Assembly (NCBI RefSeq): GCF_001456025.1
Contig: NZ_LMTZ01000087.1
Span: forward strand, 62,001-126,000
From: Mastigocoleus testarum BC008
GTDB lineage: Bacteria > Cyanobacteriota > Cyanobacteriia > Cyanobacteriales > Nostocaceae
Direction of reading: 5' to 3'
Length of the DNA: 64,000 nt
Below, piece after piece: positions 28,011-37,980 of the stretch (position 1 is its first letter; each line of letters opens with the position of its first letter). The notes beneath the pieces are model-generated. The model did no database searches. It was not told where the DNA came from and saw nothing but the letters and a program-made list of their open reading frames with translations. The translations under genes were made by a program, and so were the position numbers.

Positions 28011-29699
28011 TCAACCTTGTAAATATAAATCTGAAGTAACAGGATTGTTGTCAACTTGCTGTAGATATCCTACTGCTAATCTCAACGCCTCTAATCTATC
28101 CATTACAAGATTTTGCCTTGGTAAGATATCGAAAATCCCTAATTTTTCTAGTCTTTTCTTGATAGAGCCCGCCGCACCAACAATAAATACTTGACGTCGC
28201 TTCTCGAGCGCTTCTTTGATGGTGTTTTCAATTGCTAATGAAGAAGTTACACCAAGTACGGGAACATCACTTAAATCCAAAATCAAGACATCATGATCTT
28301 CCATTGCTGTTTGTTCGCGAGATATTGCTTTGGATACCCCGAAAATCATGGGACCACTGAGATGGAATAACAAGATGCGACCATTTCCTCGGTCGAGTAA
28401 ATCCTTCTCGTCTTCACTCATTCGAATGGCGTCATCTGCATCAGTAATGGTTTTTACATCTTTGGACTGGAGATTACTTAGGCGTTCGATAGTTAATATA
28501 TTAGCAACAAATACACCTACTCCCACAGCTGCAATGAGGTCAACAAACACAGTAAGACCTATCACCCCGTACATAATTAAGGCTGCTTTTGGAGATACTT
28601 TATGAGCACGCTTTAAGAAGCCCCAATCAATAATATCTATACCTACTTTTAGAGCAATACCCGCTAAGACCGCTAGGGGTATATTTTGAGTTAAAGGTGC
28701 TGCCCATAGAACTACTACAAGCAAAATCATTGCCCGGGTTAAACCGGAAAGAGCAGTGCGACCACCGCCTTGGATATTAACTACTGTCCCCATGGTTGCA
28801 CCAGCACCGGCGATACCGCCGAATAAGCCAGAAACTAGGTTACCAATCCCTTGACCAATAAGTTCTTTATTTGAATCGTGCTGAGTCCGTGTCAGACTAT
28901 CTGCAATAACTGAAGTGAGCAGCGCATCAATACAGCCAAGCATACCTAGAACCAAAGCATCGATGAACATAATTTGGAACTGGGCTGCGCTAAATACAGG
29001 TAACTGTAATGCCGGTAAGCCAGTAGGTATTTCGCCTATTCTTCGAATCTCAACATCACCAAATACCAAGAGCGAAATTAATGTTCCCAAGACTAAAGCA
29101 ATTAGTTGAGGAGGAACCCATTTTTTCAGGGCGGATGGTGTGAATAATAAAATTGCTACTGTTAGGACACCTAAACCAGTTTCAATTGGGTTGATATTCG
29201 TTAATAGGTTGGGTATGTTTTGAACCGTTCCAACTACCCCACCTTTGGGACTAGCTTGTCCTAAAAATGGTGCCGTTTGGAGAATGACTAGGATGACACC
29301 AATCCCAGACATAAAACCGGAAATTACCGTATAGGGCATCAAGGTAACGTATTTACCCAGGCGCAAGGCTCCAAAAATTATTTGTAAGACCCCAGCCATC
29401 ATCACCACGGTAAATGCCATGGCTAAACCATTTTCAGGGTTAGTCGCGGTTAAGTTGGCAATTACCGCAGTCATTACCACGGTCATAGGTCCGGTGGGCT
29501 CGGAGATTAATGTTGGGGTACCACCGAAGAGGGCAGCAAAAAAGCCCACTAATACCGCCCCATAAAGACCAGACTGAGCGCCAGCGCCGGAAGCAACACC
29601 AAAAGCCAAAGCCATTGGTAAAGCAATAATGGCAGCAGTTAAACCACCAAATAAGTCGCCCTTGATATTTCTAAAATGGATGCGATTAGTTATCTGCAT
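28011..29699 (-). CDS. bicA: Na+-dependent bicarbonate transporter BicA (SulP family)
   Basis: 562 aa. The start MQITNRIHFRNIKGDLFGGL and the following ALPMALAFGVASGAGAQSGL are nearly the same as those I recall for characterised BicA of coastal Synechococcus. The membrane part (about 1-420) has the SulP core with GFFAALFGGTPTLISEPTGP and GIGNLVSGLFGGIAGAGATMG. A cytoplasmic STAS domain (about 435-550) has LLFHLSGPMIFGVSKAI and VLILDLSDVPVLGVTSSLA. BicA is a low-affinity, high-flux bicarbonate/Na+ symporter of the plasma membrane feeding the carbon-concentrating mechanism. It is followed by its own terminator and then, on the same strand, by a Na+/H+ antiporter. A long AT-rich upstream region presumably holds its promoter. 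Confidence 0.95.
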   Translation of the reverse strand: MQITNRIHFRNIKGDLFGGLTAAIIALPMALAFGVASGAGAQSGLYGAVLVGFFAALFGGTPTLISEPTGPMTVVMTAVIANLTATNPENGLAMAFTVVMMAGVLQIIFGALRLGKYVTLMPYTVISGFMSGIGVILVILQTAPFLGQASPKGGVVGTVQNIPNLLTNINPIETGLGVLTVAILLFTPSALKKWVPPQLIALVLGTLISLLVFGDVEIRRIGEIPTGLPALQLPVFSAAQFQIMFIDALVLGMLGCIDALLTSVIADSLTRTQHDSNKELIGQGIGNLVSGLFGGIAGAGATMGTVVNIQGGGRTALSGLTRAMILLVVVLWAAPLTQNIPLAVLAGIALKVGIDIIDWGFLKRAHKVSPKAALIMYGVIGLTVFVDLIAAVGVGVFVANILTIERLSNLQSKDVKTITDADDAIRMSEDEKDLLDRGNGRILLFHLSGPMIFGVSKAISREQTAMEDHDVLILDLSDVPVLGVTSSLAIENTIKEALEKRRQVFIVGAAGSIKKRLEKLGIFDILPRQNLVMDRLEALRLAVGYLQQVDNNPVTSDLYLQG

Positions 29700-31018
29700 T
29701 TTCAGATTTTTTTAATCAAATAAACAATGATTGACTGAGAAAATAGGAATGATTCCGATTTGATGTGACCACAAATTTCTAGCAATTACCTGATTTTTGA
29801 GACCAGAAAAAGTAATACAAGAAAAACTTACTGTTCTTACTTGCATTATTGTTTTTTTGCTAAATATGTAAGGAAAATAATGAGTCCAATGATAAAAATG
29901 TGACAGCTATATCACTTTGATGCACGACTATTTAAGACCTTAGTTAAGTACTTCGGCCCGCAAGATTTAACCTGTATTAAAAATAGCTTACATGGTTTCA
30001 AACAATATTACCTACTATCTAGAGAGCAATTATAAAAAAAATCTTAGATATGTTCCATAAGAAAAAGTTTACGTTTCATTCGTTATATATTCAAAAAGCA
30101 GATAATCCATAATTTATTATCTATGGAATTCATAGTTTTTGGTAATAGATTTGTCACATTACATGGTATGCGAAATAAGCTCTTATCCCTGAGATACGTA
30201 GGTCAAAGCTTGTAATTGTAAGTTCTAAATATTAATGAGGACTCAATATAAAAAAGGGTGTTAGGGATTTATCTCATTTTCCTTAGGGTGCACTCGAACT
30301 AAAAGACTAGGAACATAAAACTGTTAAATAATGGGATAAGAGCGGATTTCAGTCATATTCCTTTACAATTTATCCCGCCATCTCAAAACAATTTCACTCA
30401 CAATTGGCGATGACTGCTCCTAGTTTATAAATGTATTCTGGAATTTGGAAAAAGTAAAAATGAATTCGTAAATCCTAAATCCTAAATAAGATGAGATAAA
30501 AATCTCTCTATATATTGTTTGTAGAGAAAAATAAAATCGCCTATAAATTAATTTTTGCTAAAAATTAAACAAAATATTCTTCTGACGTAGTATAGGAAAA
30601 ATATAAAAACATAAAAATATAAATTTTGGCTAATAAAAAATAGTAAGCAAAATATTCAATATTGACTAGCAAAAGACTACGCTCTAGTAGAGCATTATTT
30701 GAAAAATAAAATAAAAAATAAAAATTTATATGCCTTTAAATGTAATGAATCAAATATGAGGTATTGTGAGAAACATTTATCGGGAATATTACTTTACTGT
30801 AACCTAGGCTTAATTAAGGGATGATATGGTGACCAGGTTATTTTCTCGGTATTGAAGCCTTTCTAAATGCCGATATTTAATTATCTCGGGTAAAAGTTGT
30901 AGTATAGGGTTACGCGCAAGTAAAAAGTTATTAGCATAGCGTGTCCGTAGGACATAAGCCTAACACGTATGGCTTTTAAGGTTAATATATGTCCTAACTT
31001 AGTTTAATAGTGCTATAT
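29700..31018. other. Long AT-rich intergenic region, no gene seen
   Basis: About 1.3 kb upstream of bicA and downstream of the cupin gene. There is no credible frame. A small GC-rich hairpin, GTCC-GTA-GGAC within AGCATAGCGTGTCCGTAGGA, lies near 30938-30955. It should include the bicA promoter, but I cannot assign boxes. Confidence 0.5.
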
Positions 31019-31366
31019 TTAACTTAATTGGCTATTTCTTAACCCAAAATAGGTAAGAACTAACTCCACGTCACTATTATTTCTTATCTCGTGAACTTCA
31101 CCTGGTTCCACTACTGCACAATCGCCGGGAAAAAGAGGATATTCTCGAGCATTTATAGAAATAACTCCAGAACCAGACTCAACAAAGAATACTTCCCACA
31201 TATCTTGATGAGCATGAGCAGGTGAAGTTTGTCCTGGAGCAAAATGTGCTTGAGAGAAATTGGTGAGGTGAGGTAATTCACCTGCACGCAACATTACCTT
31301 TTTCCTTATTTCAGGGTTATGGGAAACAGATTCTTCTGCTAGCCTACTGAGGGAAATAAATTTCAT
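31019..31366 (-). CDS. Small single-domain cupin protein
   Basis: 115 aa, a single cupin barrel. The first cupin motif is SPAHAHQDMWEVFFVESGSG, giving two His and one Glu metal ligands; the second is FPGDCAVVEPGEVHEI with the last His. Such small metal-binding cupins act as sugar isomerases, dioxygenases or ligand sensors; none can be chosen here. Its ATG overlaps the TGA of the upstream PlsY/phosphotransferase fusion by ATGA (31363-31366), so the two are translationally coupled and probably work in one pathway. A long gene-free region follows. Confidence 0.88.
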   Translation of the reverse strand: MKFISLSRLAEESVSHNPEIRKKVMLRAGELPHLTNFSQAHFAPGQTSPAHAHQDMWEVFFVESGSGVISINAREYPLFPGDCAVVEPGEVHEIRNNSDVELVLTYFGLRNSQLS

Positions 31367-34311
31367 TCTGGTCTTAGATCGTTATCAATTTCCACAATAC
31401 CGCTAGAGCCATCAACTGTAACTTTTTGCCCATCTTGTAACTTCCAAGTAGCATTCTTAACGTCCATGATTGCAGGGATACCATATTCGCGAGCAAGAAT
31501 AGCTCCATGGGAAAGTCTACCACCTGCGTCAGCAATTAAACCCCCTGCTCGAACTAAAATTGGTGCCCAACCAGCATCAGTGTAAGGTAAAACCAAGATT
31601 GTATTTTTATCGATATCTATGCTTGCTTCAAAGGTGTGCAAAACTTTGACCTTTCCTTGAACTTTTCCCGGGCTAGCTGGAATACCTTGTAATATTTGTT
31701 CAGATACTGTATTTGCAGATTCCAAAGGCGATAAAGGTGCATTGCCATATACTAACAGGGGAACTCTATTGAAATGTTTGTCTTCCTCGAATTTTTCCTG
31801 ACGTTTTACTATTAATTGAGGCAAATTATCCAACAAGTTTGTATTGGGACTTTCAATCAGAGTCTGTACTTCTTCTAATTCTAGAAAAAATATATCTCCA
31901 GGTTGTTTTAGTAAACCGCTTTTTAACAGTTGTTTTTCTAAAGCTAAAAAGGACCATCGTAATTCAGCTAGCAGCCGAGAATAAACTTCTGATACTTTGG
32001 CTTTGAGGTTAATTCTTCTTTGTACTGCTCCTTGATTTTTACGAGACTGCTTTTGGTAACTATTATTTAGTGGTGGAGTATTTCCTTGGATTAACTGCGC
32101 AAACAATTCTCTGACGACTTGAGGATTTTCCTTCCAAGTGGGAACAGCGATATCCGTACCCACCTCACTTAAATAACCATAATTTTCTAAAAATTGGTTA
32201 AATTGAGTCAGAATTTTTATACCCTGAGATGTTTGGGCTAGTCTTTCCAATACATCGTCAGGTTCTGGCTTCGGTAATATTTGTTTGGCGGCGTTCGCTT
32301 CGTACGCGCTGACGCCTTCAGCAAAGCTGCTACCCACGCGTAACACCCCTTGGGCGTTTATTGCTAATTCTGTTAGGGCTTTGAGTGCGGCGACTTCTGG
32401 ATCTTTTTGACGATCAATTTCGGAATCCTTGGTTCGCCAAACTGCTTGTCGTAATGCTGCGCTCAGAGGTGCCAAAATGCTGTAATAAGTTGTGCGACGC
32501 AGCATTTCCAAAATAAAATTAATCCTTTCCAATAAAAGCTTAGGCTCAAGATTATCGCTGGGTACTTCTTCTAGCTCCGATAAGGCTGGAGTAAATCTTT
32601 GACGCAAGTCCCGTTTAAAATCTTTTTCCAAACATAATTCCCTAACTAATAAACGTAGAAGTCCAGGAATATTTCGTAATGTCGATTCGATCGGTGGTTT
32701 GGTAAATTTAGCTCCCCTGGTCAAAAATTCCAAACTTTCTGATGGTAATCCCATCCGAGTAAATATCTCTCCCAGGAGAGATGCATTAAAATAAGCTCGA
32801 GAGAAATGTAAAGTTGCAGTTTGGTTAAAATCTAATCCTAAAGCTCGTTCTGATAATACGACGCTAAAAATAGTACCCCAGACACCACAGGTAAGGGGGC
32901 GATTAATGGACCAAGTTAAAGGACAAATCGTCCCTGGAATAACTTCTGCAGCAATTTTACGCGTCCAAATCGGTTGTAAAGTTGTAATCGGTCGAGCTTG
33001 CAATACCCACAAAGTTTGCCCATCATAACACCACTCAATATCTTGAGGGATGCCGTGATAGCGCGTTTCTATTTGTCGCGATAGGTAAGCAACTTGTTTG
33101 ATCAATACTTGTGGAACTTTACCCGAACCTTCCAATTGAATTAAAGAATGGTTTTCCCCATCCGTAACAAAGGCGCGATATTGCTCTGGGGTCACCTTTC
33201 CCGAAACCACTTGGGTGGGACTACCCGGTAAAGCTTCAATTACTACTGCATCAAGTTCTTGACTCATGGGATCCCGACTAAAAGCAACCCCAGAAAATAC
33301 CCCACGAACTTGTTGCTGGATGAGAATTCCCATCGCTGTGGATTTTAAACCGCGATCGCTACGATACTGTAGTGCTCTTGGGCTATCATAGGAAGCTTGA
33401 ATTTTGACGATCGCTTGTTGTAATCCTTCTTTAGTAGTGACGTTGAGAATTGTATCGTATTGTCCGGCAGCAGAAGAATATTCTGTATCTTCACCAATCG
33501 CAGAAGAACGCACTACTAGTGGTGATAATTCTGAAGGTTGTAGATAATCAATTAATGGTTGTGGGTCGTCATAGGGTAAAAGCACCCAACCCTTGGGAAC
33601 GGGATAACCCCACTGGTTTATTTGAGATAATCTCGCAGCCTTTTCTCCCACAAATGCTGGATCTAGATCGTCATCAAGGGATAAAATCGTTTGTTCGCCA
33701 CGAAATAACTGAAATACAGCTTGGGAATCAGCTTTCGCTTCTTCTGGAGATAAATTTAAATCGTCAGGGATTTGGGTATAAATCCAAGCTATCAACCCGG
33801 ATAAGGCAACTGCTGCCAGAATTTTCGGAATATCATCAAAATGTAAAACCGCCACAATGATTGGGATCGTTACCAAAACCCCGAACTTGGCTATAGTCCG
33901 AGATCGCAGAATACTAAAACTAATACTGGCAAATAAAAATATGAATACCGATGCTAAGGGATCGTGGAGCGCAAACCCCCAAACAACATTTGTCGTTCCC
34001 GCACCTCTACCAATCCAATATCTCCCAATTACTAGAGCAAATAAAGCAATTAATTCCCAAGCCGACCCATGACCAAAAAATGTTCTCGCAATTAAAACTG
34101 CAACAATTCCTTTCAATGCTTCAGAAATAACTGCCAATATTCCTACCAGCGTACCACCATGATAAAAGGCAGCAGAAACACTAATATTGCCAGTGCCAAC
34201 CTTCACCAATTGCTGTTGGGTCAAAGCTCTTGTAATCCAAGCAATTAGCGGAACTGCACCCAAAATTGGGCAAACAATTAAAACAAGTAAGGCACCCCAG
34301 AGTTCGCTCAT
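31363..34311 (-). CDS. Fusion: PlsY-like membrane domain + PEP synthase/rifampicin phosphotransferase-type dikinase
   Basis: 982 aa. Residues 1-190 are a multi-helix membrane region resembling acyl-phosphate:glycerol-3-phosphate acyltransferase PlsY, with VGTGNISVSAAFYHGG and EALKGIVAVLIAR in the expected places. However, the GATN of the first motif and the GH and GGKG of the second are altered (GRYWIGRGAGTTN), so acyltransferase activity is doubtful. Residues about 205-450 are a PPDK/PEP-synthase ATP-grasp domain (GEKAARLSQI, VVRSSAIGED, GVFSGVAFSRDP, DIEWCYDGQTLWVLQARPI). A long helical middle follows, and residues about 885-975 are a phosphohistidine swivelling domain with GGRLSHGAILAREYGIPA (H935). 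The layout ATP-grasp - linker - His domain resembles rifampicin phosphotransferase. It is coupled to a cupin gene. The substrate is unknown, probably a membrane-associated small molecule. Confidence 0.88.
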   Translation of the reverse strand: MSELWGALLVLIVCPILGAVPLIAWITRALTQQQLVKVGTGNISVSAAFYHGGTLVGILAVISEALKGIVAVLIARTFFGHGSAWELIALFALVIGRYWIGRGAGTTNVVWGFALHDPLASVFIFLFASISFSILRSRTIAKFGVLVTIPIIVAVLHFDDIPKILAAVALSGLIAWIYTQIPDDLNLSPEEAKADSQAVFQLFRGEQTILSLDDDLDPAFVGEKAARLSQINQWGYPVPKGWVLLPYDDPQPLIDYLQPSELSPLVVRSSAIGEDTEYSSAAGQYDTILNVTTKEGLQQAIVKIQASYDSPRALQYRSDRGLKSTAMGILIQQQVRGVFSGVAFSRDPMSQELDAVVIEALPGSPTQVVSGKVTPEQYRAFVTDGENHSLIQLEGSGKVPQVLIKQVAYLSRQIETRYHGIPQDIEWCYDGQTLWVLQARPITTLQPIWTRKIAAEVIPGTICPLTWSINRPLTCGVWGTIFSVVLSERALGLDFNQTATLHFSRAYFNASLLGEIFTRMGLPSESLEFLTRGAKFTKPPIESTLRNIPGLLRLLVRELCLEKDFKRDLRQRFTPALSELEEVPSDNLEPKLLLERINFILEMLRRTTYYSILAPLSAALRQAVWRTKDSEIDRQKDPEVAALKALTELAINAQGVLRVGSSFAEGVSAYEANAAKQILPKPEPDDVLERLAQTSQGIKILTQFNQFLENYGYLSEVGTDIAVPTWKENPQVVRELFAQLIQGNTPPLNNSYQKQSRKNQGAVQRRINLKAKVSEVYSRLLAELRWSFLALEKQLLKSGLLKQPGDIFFLELEEVQTLIESPNTNLLDNLPQLIVKRQEKFEEDKHFNRVPLLVYGNAPLSPLESANTVSEQILQGIPASPGKVQGKVKVLHTFEASIDIDKNTILVLPYTDAGWAPILVRAGGLIADAGGRLSHGAILAREYGIPAIMDVKNATWKLQDGQKVTVDGSSGIVEIDNDLRPE
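32287..32345. repeat. GC-rich palindromic repeat inserted in frame within the fusion gene
   Basis: A GC-rich block (GGCGGCGTTCGCTTCGTACG then CGCTGACGCC...GCTGCTACCCACGCG) contrasts with the AT-rich surrounding gene. It encodes about 17 residues, VGSSFAEGVSAYEANAA, between normal helices of the middle domain. Sequence style matches the dispersed GC-rich repeats in nearby intergenic regions. Confidence 0.65.
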
Positions 34312-34722
34312 ACGTAAATTATGTTATAAACTTTAGAATTCGTTTCCCATTTCAAATCTAAAGCCTTTCTGAGTATTTCGGGGCAAATTATAGGTCAAAT
34401 TAAATAAGGGCGTTGGTTACGTTCTACGCCCCTACTGTTCGCTAATATTAATTTCTTTGATTTTTGGGTGTTATAAAGAACTGATAATTTTAGAGATATT
34501 CTAGCTATGTTTAGAATGCGGCAATAACAGTAAGGGAAAAATATTATTAATCTCAAGTCATTAATTTCAAAAATAGTTAATTTCAAGCATCAGTAATCTT
34601 GAAGATTAAATCTTGAGTCTCAAACATTGAGTATTAATATCTATAATTTCCCCACGCGTTTTCGTTGTTAACTGCACTCCAACACTTACTACACCCTAGT
34701 TTTGTATTCAATCAATAGATAT
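34312..34722. other. Intergenic region with a GC hairpin, no gene called
   Basis: About 410 bp. It includes GGGCGTTGGTTACGTTCTAC followed by GCCCCTACT at about 34407-34436, a GC-rich inverted repeat like the centre of the element at 21717-21820. A 63-codon minus frame here looks spurious. Confidence 0.5.
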
Positions 34723-34863
34723 TTAGTTGATAGCGTAGGCGGAACTGAGTGCCCAAATAATTAGAGCGGTAATTGACCCCAAGATAAAAATACTCGAAAT
34801 CACGACTAATTTTGGAGAGTCAGCACCCTCAAATTTCATGATTCCTCTATTTAAGTCAGACAT
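34723..34863 (-). CDS. 46-aa single-helix membrane protein (photosynthetic small-subunit style)
   Basis: The minus strand reads MSDLNRGIMKFEGADSP then KLVVISSIFILGSITALIIW and ALSSAYAIN and stops. The polar N-terminus plus one hydrophobic helix (about residues 19-40) is the build of the small subunits attached to cyanobacterial photosystems, cytochrome b6f and NDH-1. An AGGGG lies about 14 bp upstream of the ATG. I have the impression of a conserved cyanobacterial family but cannot name it with confidence, so no symbol is given. It is flanked by non-coding DNA on both sides, like a single-gene transcription unit. Confidence 0.7.
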   Translation of the reverse strand: MSDLNRGIMKFEGADSPKLVVISSIFILGSITALIIWALSSAYAIN

Positions 34864-35129
34864 AACGAAAACAACCCCTTCTATTATGGCTTTGCTACAA
34901 AACTAATAGGCTTGTTTCGATTTTAGTCTCTAATTTCTACTTAAATGTAACTTTCTTAATACCATTTTTATTAAGCTTTATAATTGTTACAGTTCTAAAT
35001 ATAACTTTATCTTTCGGCAAAATATTTTCAAGTGTCGTATATGATAAAGGTAAATTACGATACAGAATAATATAGCTTTCAAGCTTTGAAGATTAGGGTT
35101 TAAGAAAAATCATTTGACTTCTTGTCAAT

Positions 35130-37070
35130 TCAACTATTGCAAAATGCAAGTACTCCAGCTGGAGAACCCGAACCATCACTCAAGCGTAAAATTCCAATAA
35201 CTAAAGTTGTCCCGGTGGGAGATAACTGTTCTAAATTGCTCAAATTTTCTAATACAATCCGGGGTTTTTCTAATACTAAGCGGTTAACAGCGAAAGTTTT
35301 ATCTTGACCTGGGTCGACTCCGTGAGTATCAATACCAACTCCAGCAATTAGCCGTTTTTCGAGTAAAAAATGTACTGCATCAAGACCAAAGCCTGGAAAG
35401 TGTAGATTTCCTTGGGGATCCCGTGGAAGAAAAGCATCGCAATCACCCCATTTGTCTTTCCAACCCGTATTCATTAAGACTAAAGACTCAGAAGGTATTT
35501 CCCCATTTTGTGTTTCCCAAGCAAATACATCTTCAAGAGTAAGTTTATAGTCAGGATTAGCTAATGCTTGTTCCCGAGCATCTATAACTACTGCAGATAA
35601 AACTAAAGAGTCTGCAGGGTATTTATCGATACCTATACCGTTAGGATGAAAACTATTAGGTGCATTGACGTGAGTAGCACTGTGTTCTCCCATTGAGAAA
35701 CGACGCAAACAATAGCCATCTTCAGTAAAATTTGCTACTTCCTCAAATTCTACTAGTGGGTCACCCTCCCACTGGGGGATATCAGTATCAATTGTGTGGC
35801 TGAGGTGAATGATGCGGGAGTAACGAATAAAGTTCTGGGAATTCTTTGGTGTAATTTCTGTTCTATGGGTATTTTGTTTCAGATTAGAAAAATTAGGGTT
35901 GGAGTTCCGCGTTAACCTGGCTAAGGTCGCTTCCATGACTGCTGAGGTTTGACCTGTTACTGTAAATACCAATGCTTCCCGATAAATTCTCTGGGCATTG
36001 TGATTACTATAGTTCGCCGCTCCACTAGAAACAGTAACACAAGCATGGGCAATACGTGTTGCAAGATCGATTGACCACGCTCGTAATTTTAATTTTACCG
36101 ATAATTCTACATCTGCAGACTGCTGGTTCATTTCCCTAATTTGCTTGCGACATTCCCTGAGTTCCTGATTCAGAGACTCAAAAGCTGATTGAATGAATGG
36201 AAAAGGTTTTTTTTGTAATGTCGATTCAATGAGGTCCAAACCAGCAAAAGCACAACCTGTCACCATCGGAGTATTGTTAAGAACCTTGATGCGATCGTTA
36301 TGATTTATCCAACCAGGGGCTTTGACTGCAACAACATTTTCCGATGGTAAAAACCAACTATTCAAAGTCGCACTCACTGTGTTGGTTGATGTAATTGCTG
36401 CTAAGGACGCGGGATCAGAAAACGTTATCGAACCTCCACCTTGCTGTTGTGTTTCCTGAAAGGGTACAACTCCAAAAACCGCACGACCATCTGATAAGGT
36501 CGCAGCAACGATAAAGTAATGAAAATAACCATATCCAGTTACCCAAGGGACAAAACCATCTAGTTGATATCCTCCAGGGACAGAGATAGCTTCAGTTAAA
36601 GGTTTTCCCTGACGGCGTAATTGGGAAAATCCAACACCTACCAATAATTCACCATTTCCCATATGGGGAAGATACTTTTCTTGCAAATGAGAGTTGCTAC
36701 TGTTCGCCAACATACTTCCTGCGCTTTGATGTTGGGTTTGCAAGAAAGCTAAAGCACCAGAGTATCTAGCTACCAGTTCTTGAAAATCACTAAAGTCATT
36801 TTGTACTAATTCCTTTCCACCCCAACGACGAGGAACTTTCAAAGCCAATAAACCCAATTTACCAAGCCCTTTAAGTGCTGTGAGTAAACTATCTGGATTG
36901 GAATCTATATCATTGGCTATGGGTGCAACTCGGTTGACTAGATGAGATTTAGCAATATCTAAAATATTATCGGTTCCCTTTGTAGAAACTGGAAAATTAT
37001 TCTTACTTTTCACAGGCAGTGTTGAAATTATTTTTCTGTCCTGGCTTACCCATGAGAATATATTACTCAA
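35130..37070 (-). CDS. Fusion: acyl-CoA dehydrogenase-like flavoprotein + cyclase (kynurenine formamidase-like) domain
   Basis: 646 aa. Residues about 30-385 are an acyl-CoA dehydrogenase fold, with VPRRWGGKEL, GNGELLVGVGFSQL, VPWVTGYGYFHYFIV, and near the end AQRIYREALVFTVTGQTSAV. This tail resembles the group of flavin-dependent monooxygenases related to acyl-CoA dehydrogenases (DszC/SfnB style) more than true fatty-acid enzymes. Residues about 415-646 are a cyclase/kynurenine-formamidase-like domain with HLSHTIDTDIPQWEGDPLVE and the metal motif GEHSATHVNAPNSFHP, where the family has HxGTHxDxPxH; the Asp is Asn here. The domain ends with GIDTHGVDPG. Joining an oxidising flavoprotein to a metal hydrolase suggests two successive steps on one substrate. 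No substrate can be named. The next gene downstream encodes a di-iron ferritin-like protein. Confidence 0.85.
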   Translation of the reverse strand: MSNIFSWVSQDRKIISTLPVKSKNNFPVSTKGTDNILDIAKSHLVNRVAPIANDIDSNPDSLLTALKGLGKLGLLALKVPRRWGGKELVQNDFSDFQELVARYSGALAFLQTQHQSAGSMLANSSNSHLQEKYLPHMGNGELLVGVGFSQLRRQGKPLTEAISVPGGYQLDGFVPWVTGYGYFHYFIVAATLSDGRAVFGVVPFQETQQQGGGSITFSDPASLAAITSTNTVSATLNSWFLPSENVVAVKAPGWINHNDRIKVLNNTPMVTGCAFAGLDLIESTLQKKPFPFIQSAFESLNQELRECRKQIREMNQQSADVELSVKLKLRAWSIDLATRIAHACVTVSSGAANYSNHNAQRIYREALVFTVTGQTSAVMEATLARLTRNSNPNFSNLKQNTHRTEITPKNSQNFIRYSRIIHLSHTIDTDIPQWEGDPLVEFEEVANFTEDGYCLRRFSMGEHSATHVNAPNSFHPNGIGIDKYPADSLVLSAVVIDAREQALANPDYKLTLEDVFAWETQNGEIPSESLVLMNTGWKDKWGDCDAFLPRDPQGNLHFPGFGLDAVHFLLEKRLIAGVGIDTHGVDPGQDKTFAVNRLVLEKPRIVLENLSNLEQLSPTGTTLVIGILRLSDGSGSPAGVLAFCNS

Positions 37071-37980
37071 AATTTATACAAAAAAGATCGCGAAGAATAA
37101 GGGAAGAATAAATAATCCCCCAAGACCCATACTAATCGAGACCTGAGGGGTTCAAATGTTGCAGCAAAAAGTGAATCACTCTTCAGTAAACAACTATTAG
37201 ATTAAGTTTGGATTATAACCTGGTTAAAATCACTTAAAGGCTTGCATGAAGTTACACTTTATTTTATTAATTTCTCGAGAGAGTAAGAGTAATATTTCAG
37301 ACTTCTAGTACGAATAAGAATTTTTGATACCTATGTTCGTTTTCTTATAGCCAAATTTTATGATAAAGTTGCCTAGGGCACTTAAGGGGGAAGACCCCTC
37401 ACTCCTTGCATATACGAATTAAGCTTAGGACTATTAGTTGTAAAAGTTAATTCCGATCAGGTTTTCCCCCTTATTACTATTTGTCACCCTGGGCGTAGAA
37501 GAAGGGTTATTTAACGTATCACCTTCTTCAGCGCTCCCCCTTACTCAGAGAGGATTATAATTACATTAGCTCACAAATTATCCACATCACATATCATATA
37601 TTTTGATACATCTAATTGGGGAGTAGGGTGAAGAAAAAGAAAAATGATTTATTCCTACAAATTTTTAGTCAGCTATATCTAGAGTCTAAAAAAAACTTGA
37701 TACCGAATTTGAATGTTCTAAAAATTACTTACAATAGATCTGGTTGGAGTAAATTTAATCGTTGTAGGATACAAGTACAAAAATAAAATTGTGCGATCGC
37801 AAGTAATAAGTTTTATATAAATTAAGAATCAATAATTAAGTCTATTTGCGTAATAAATTTGCTTTGTAACAATACCTCCGAACACGAACGAATACAAAAG
37901 CTATCTGTTCATGTCCGAAGGAGCATATGGGTAATTTGGGTGATTAGCAGAATTGTCTGGGTTGAAACTCAGAAGTTGAT
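37071..37980. other. AT-rich intergenic region, no gene seen
   Basis: About 910 bp between two minus-strand genes. There are short GC-rich inverted pieces (CTTAAGGGGGAAGACCCCTC near 37381 and GCGCTCCCCCTTACTC near 37531) that could form hairpins. A HIP1 octamer (GCGATCGC) is present near 37793. No reading frame is supported. Confidence 0.5.

Noticed and set aside
34395..34586. 63-codon minus-strand frame
   Set aside because: AT-rich, no ribosome binding site, no recognisable sequence.
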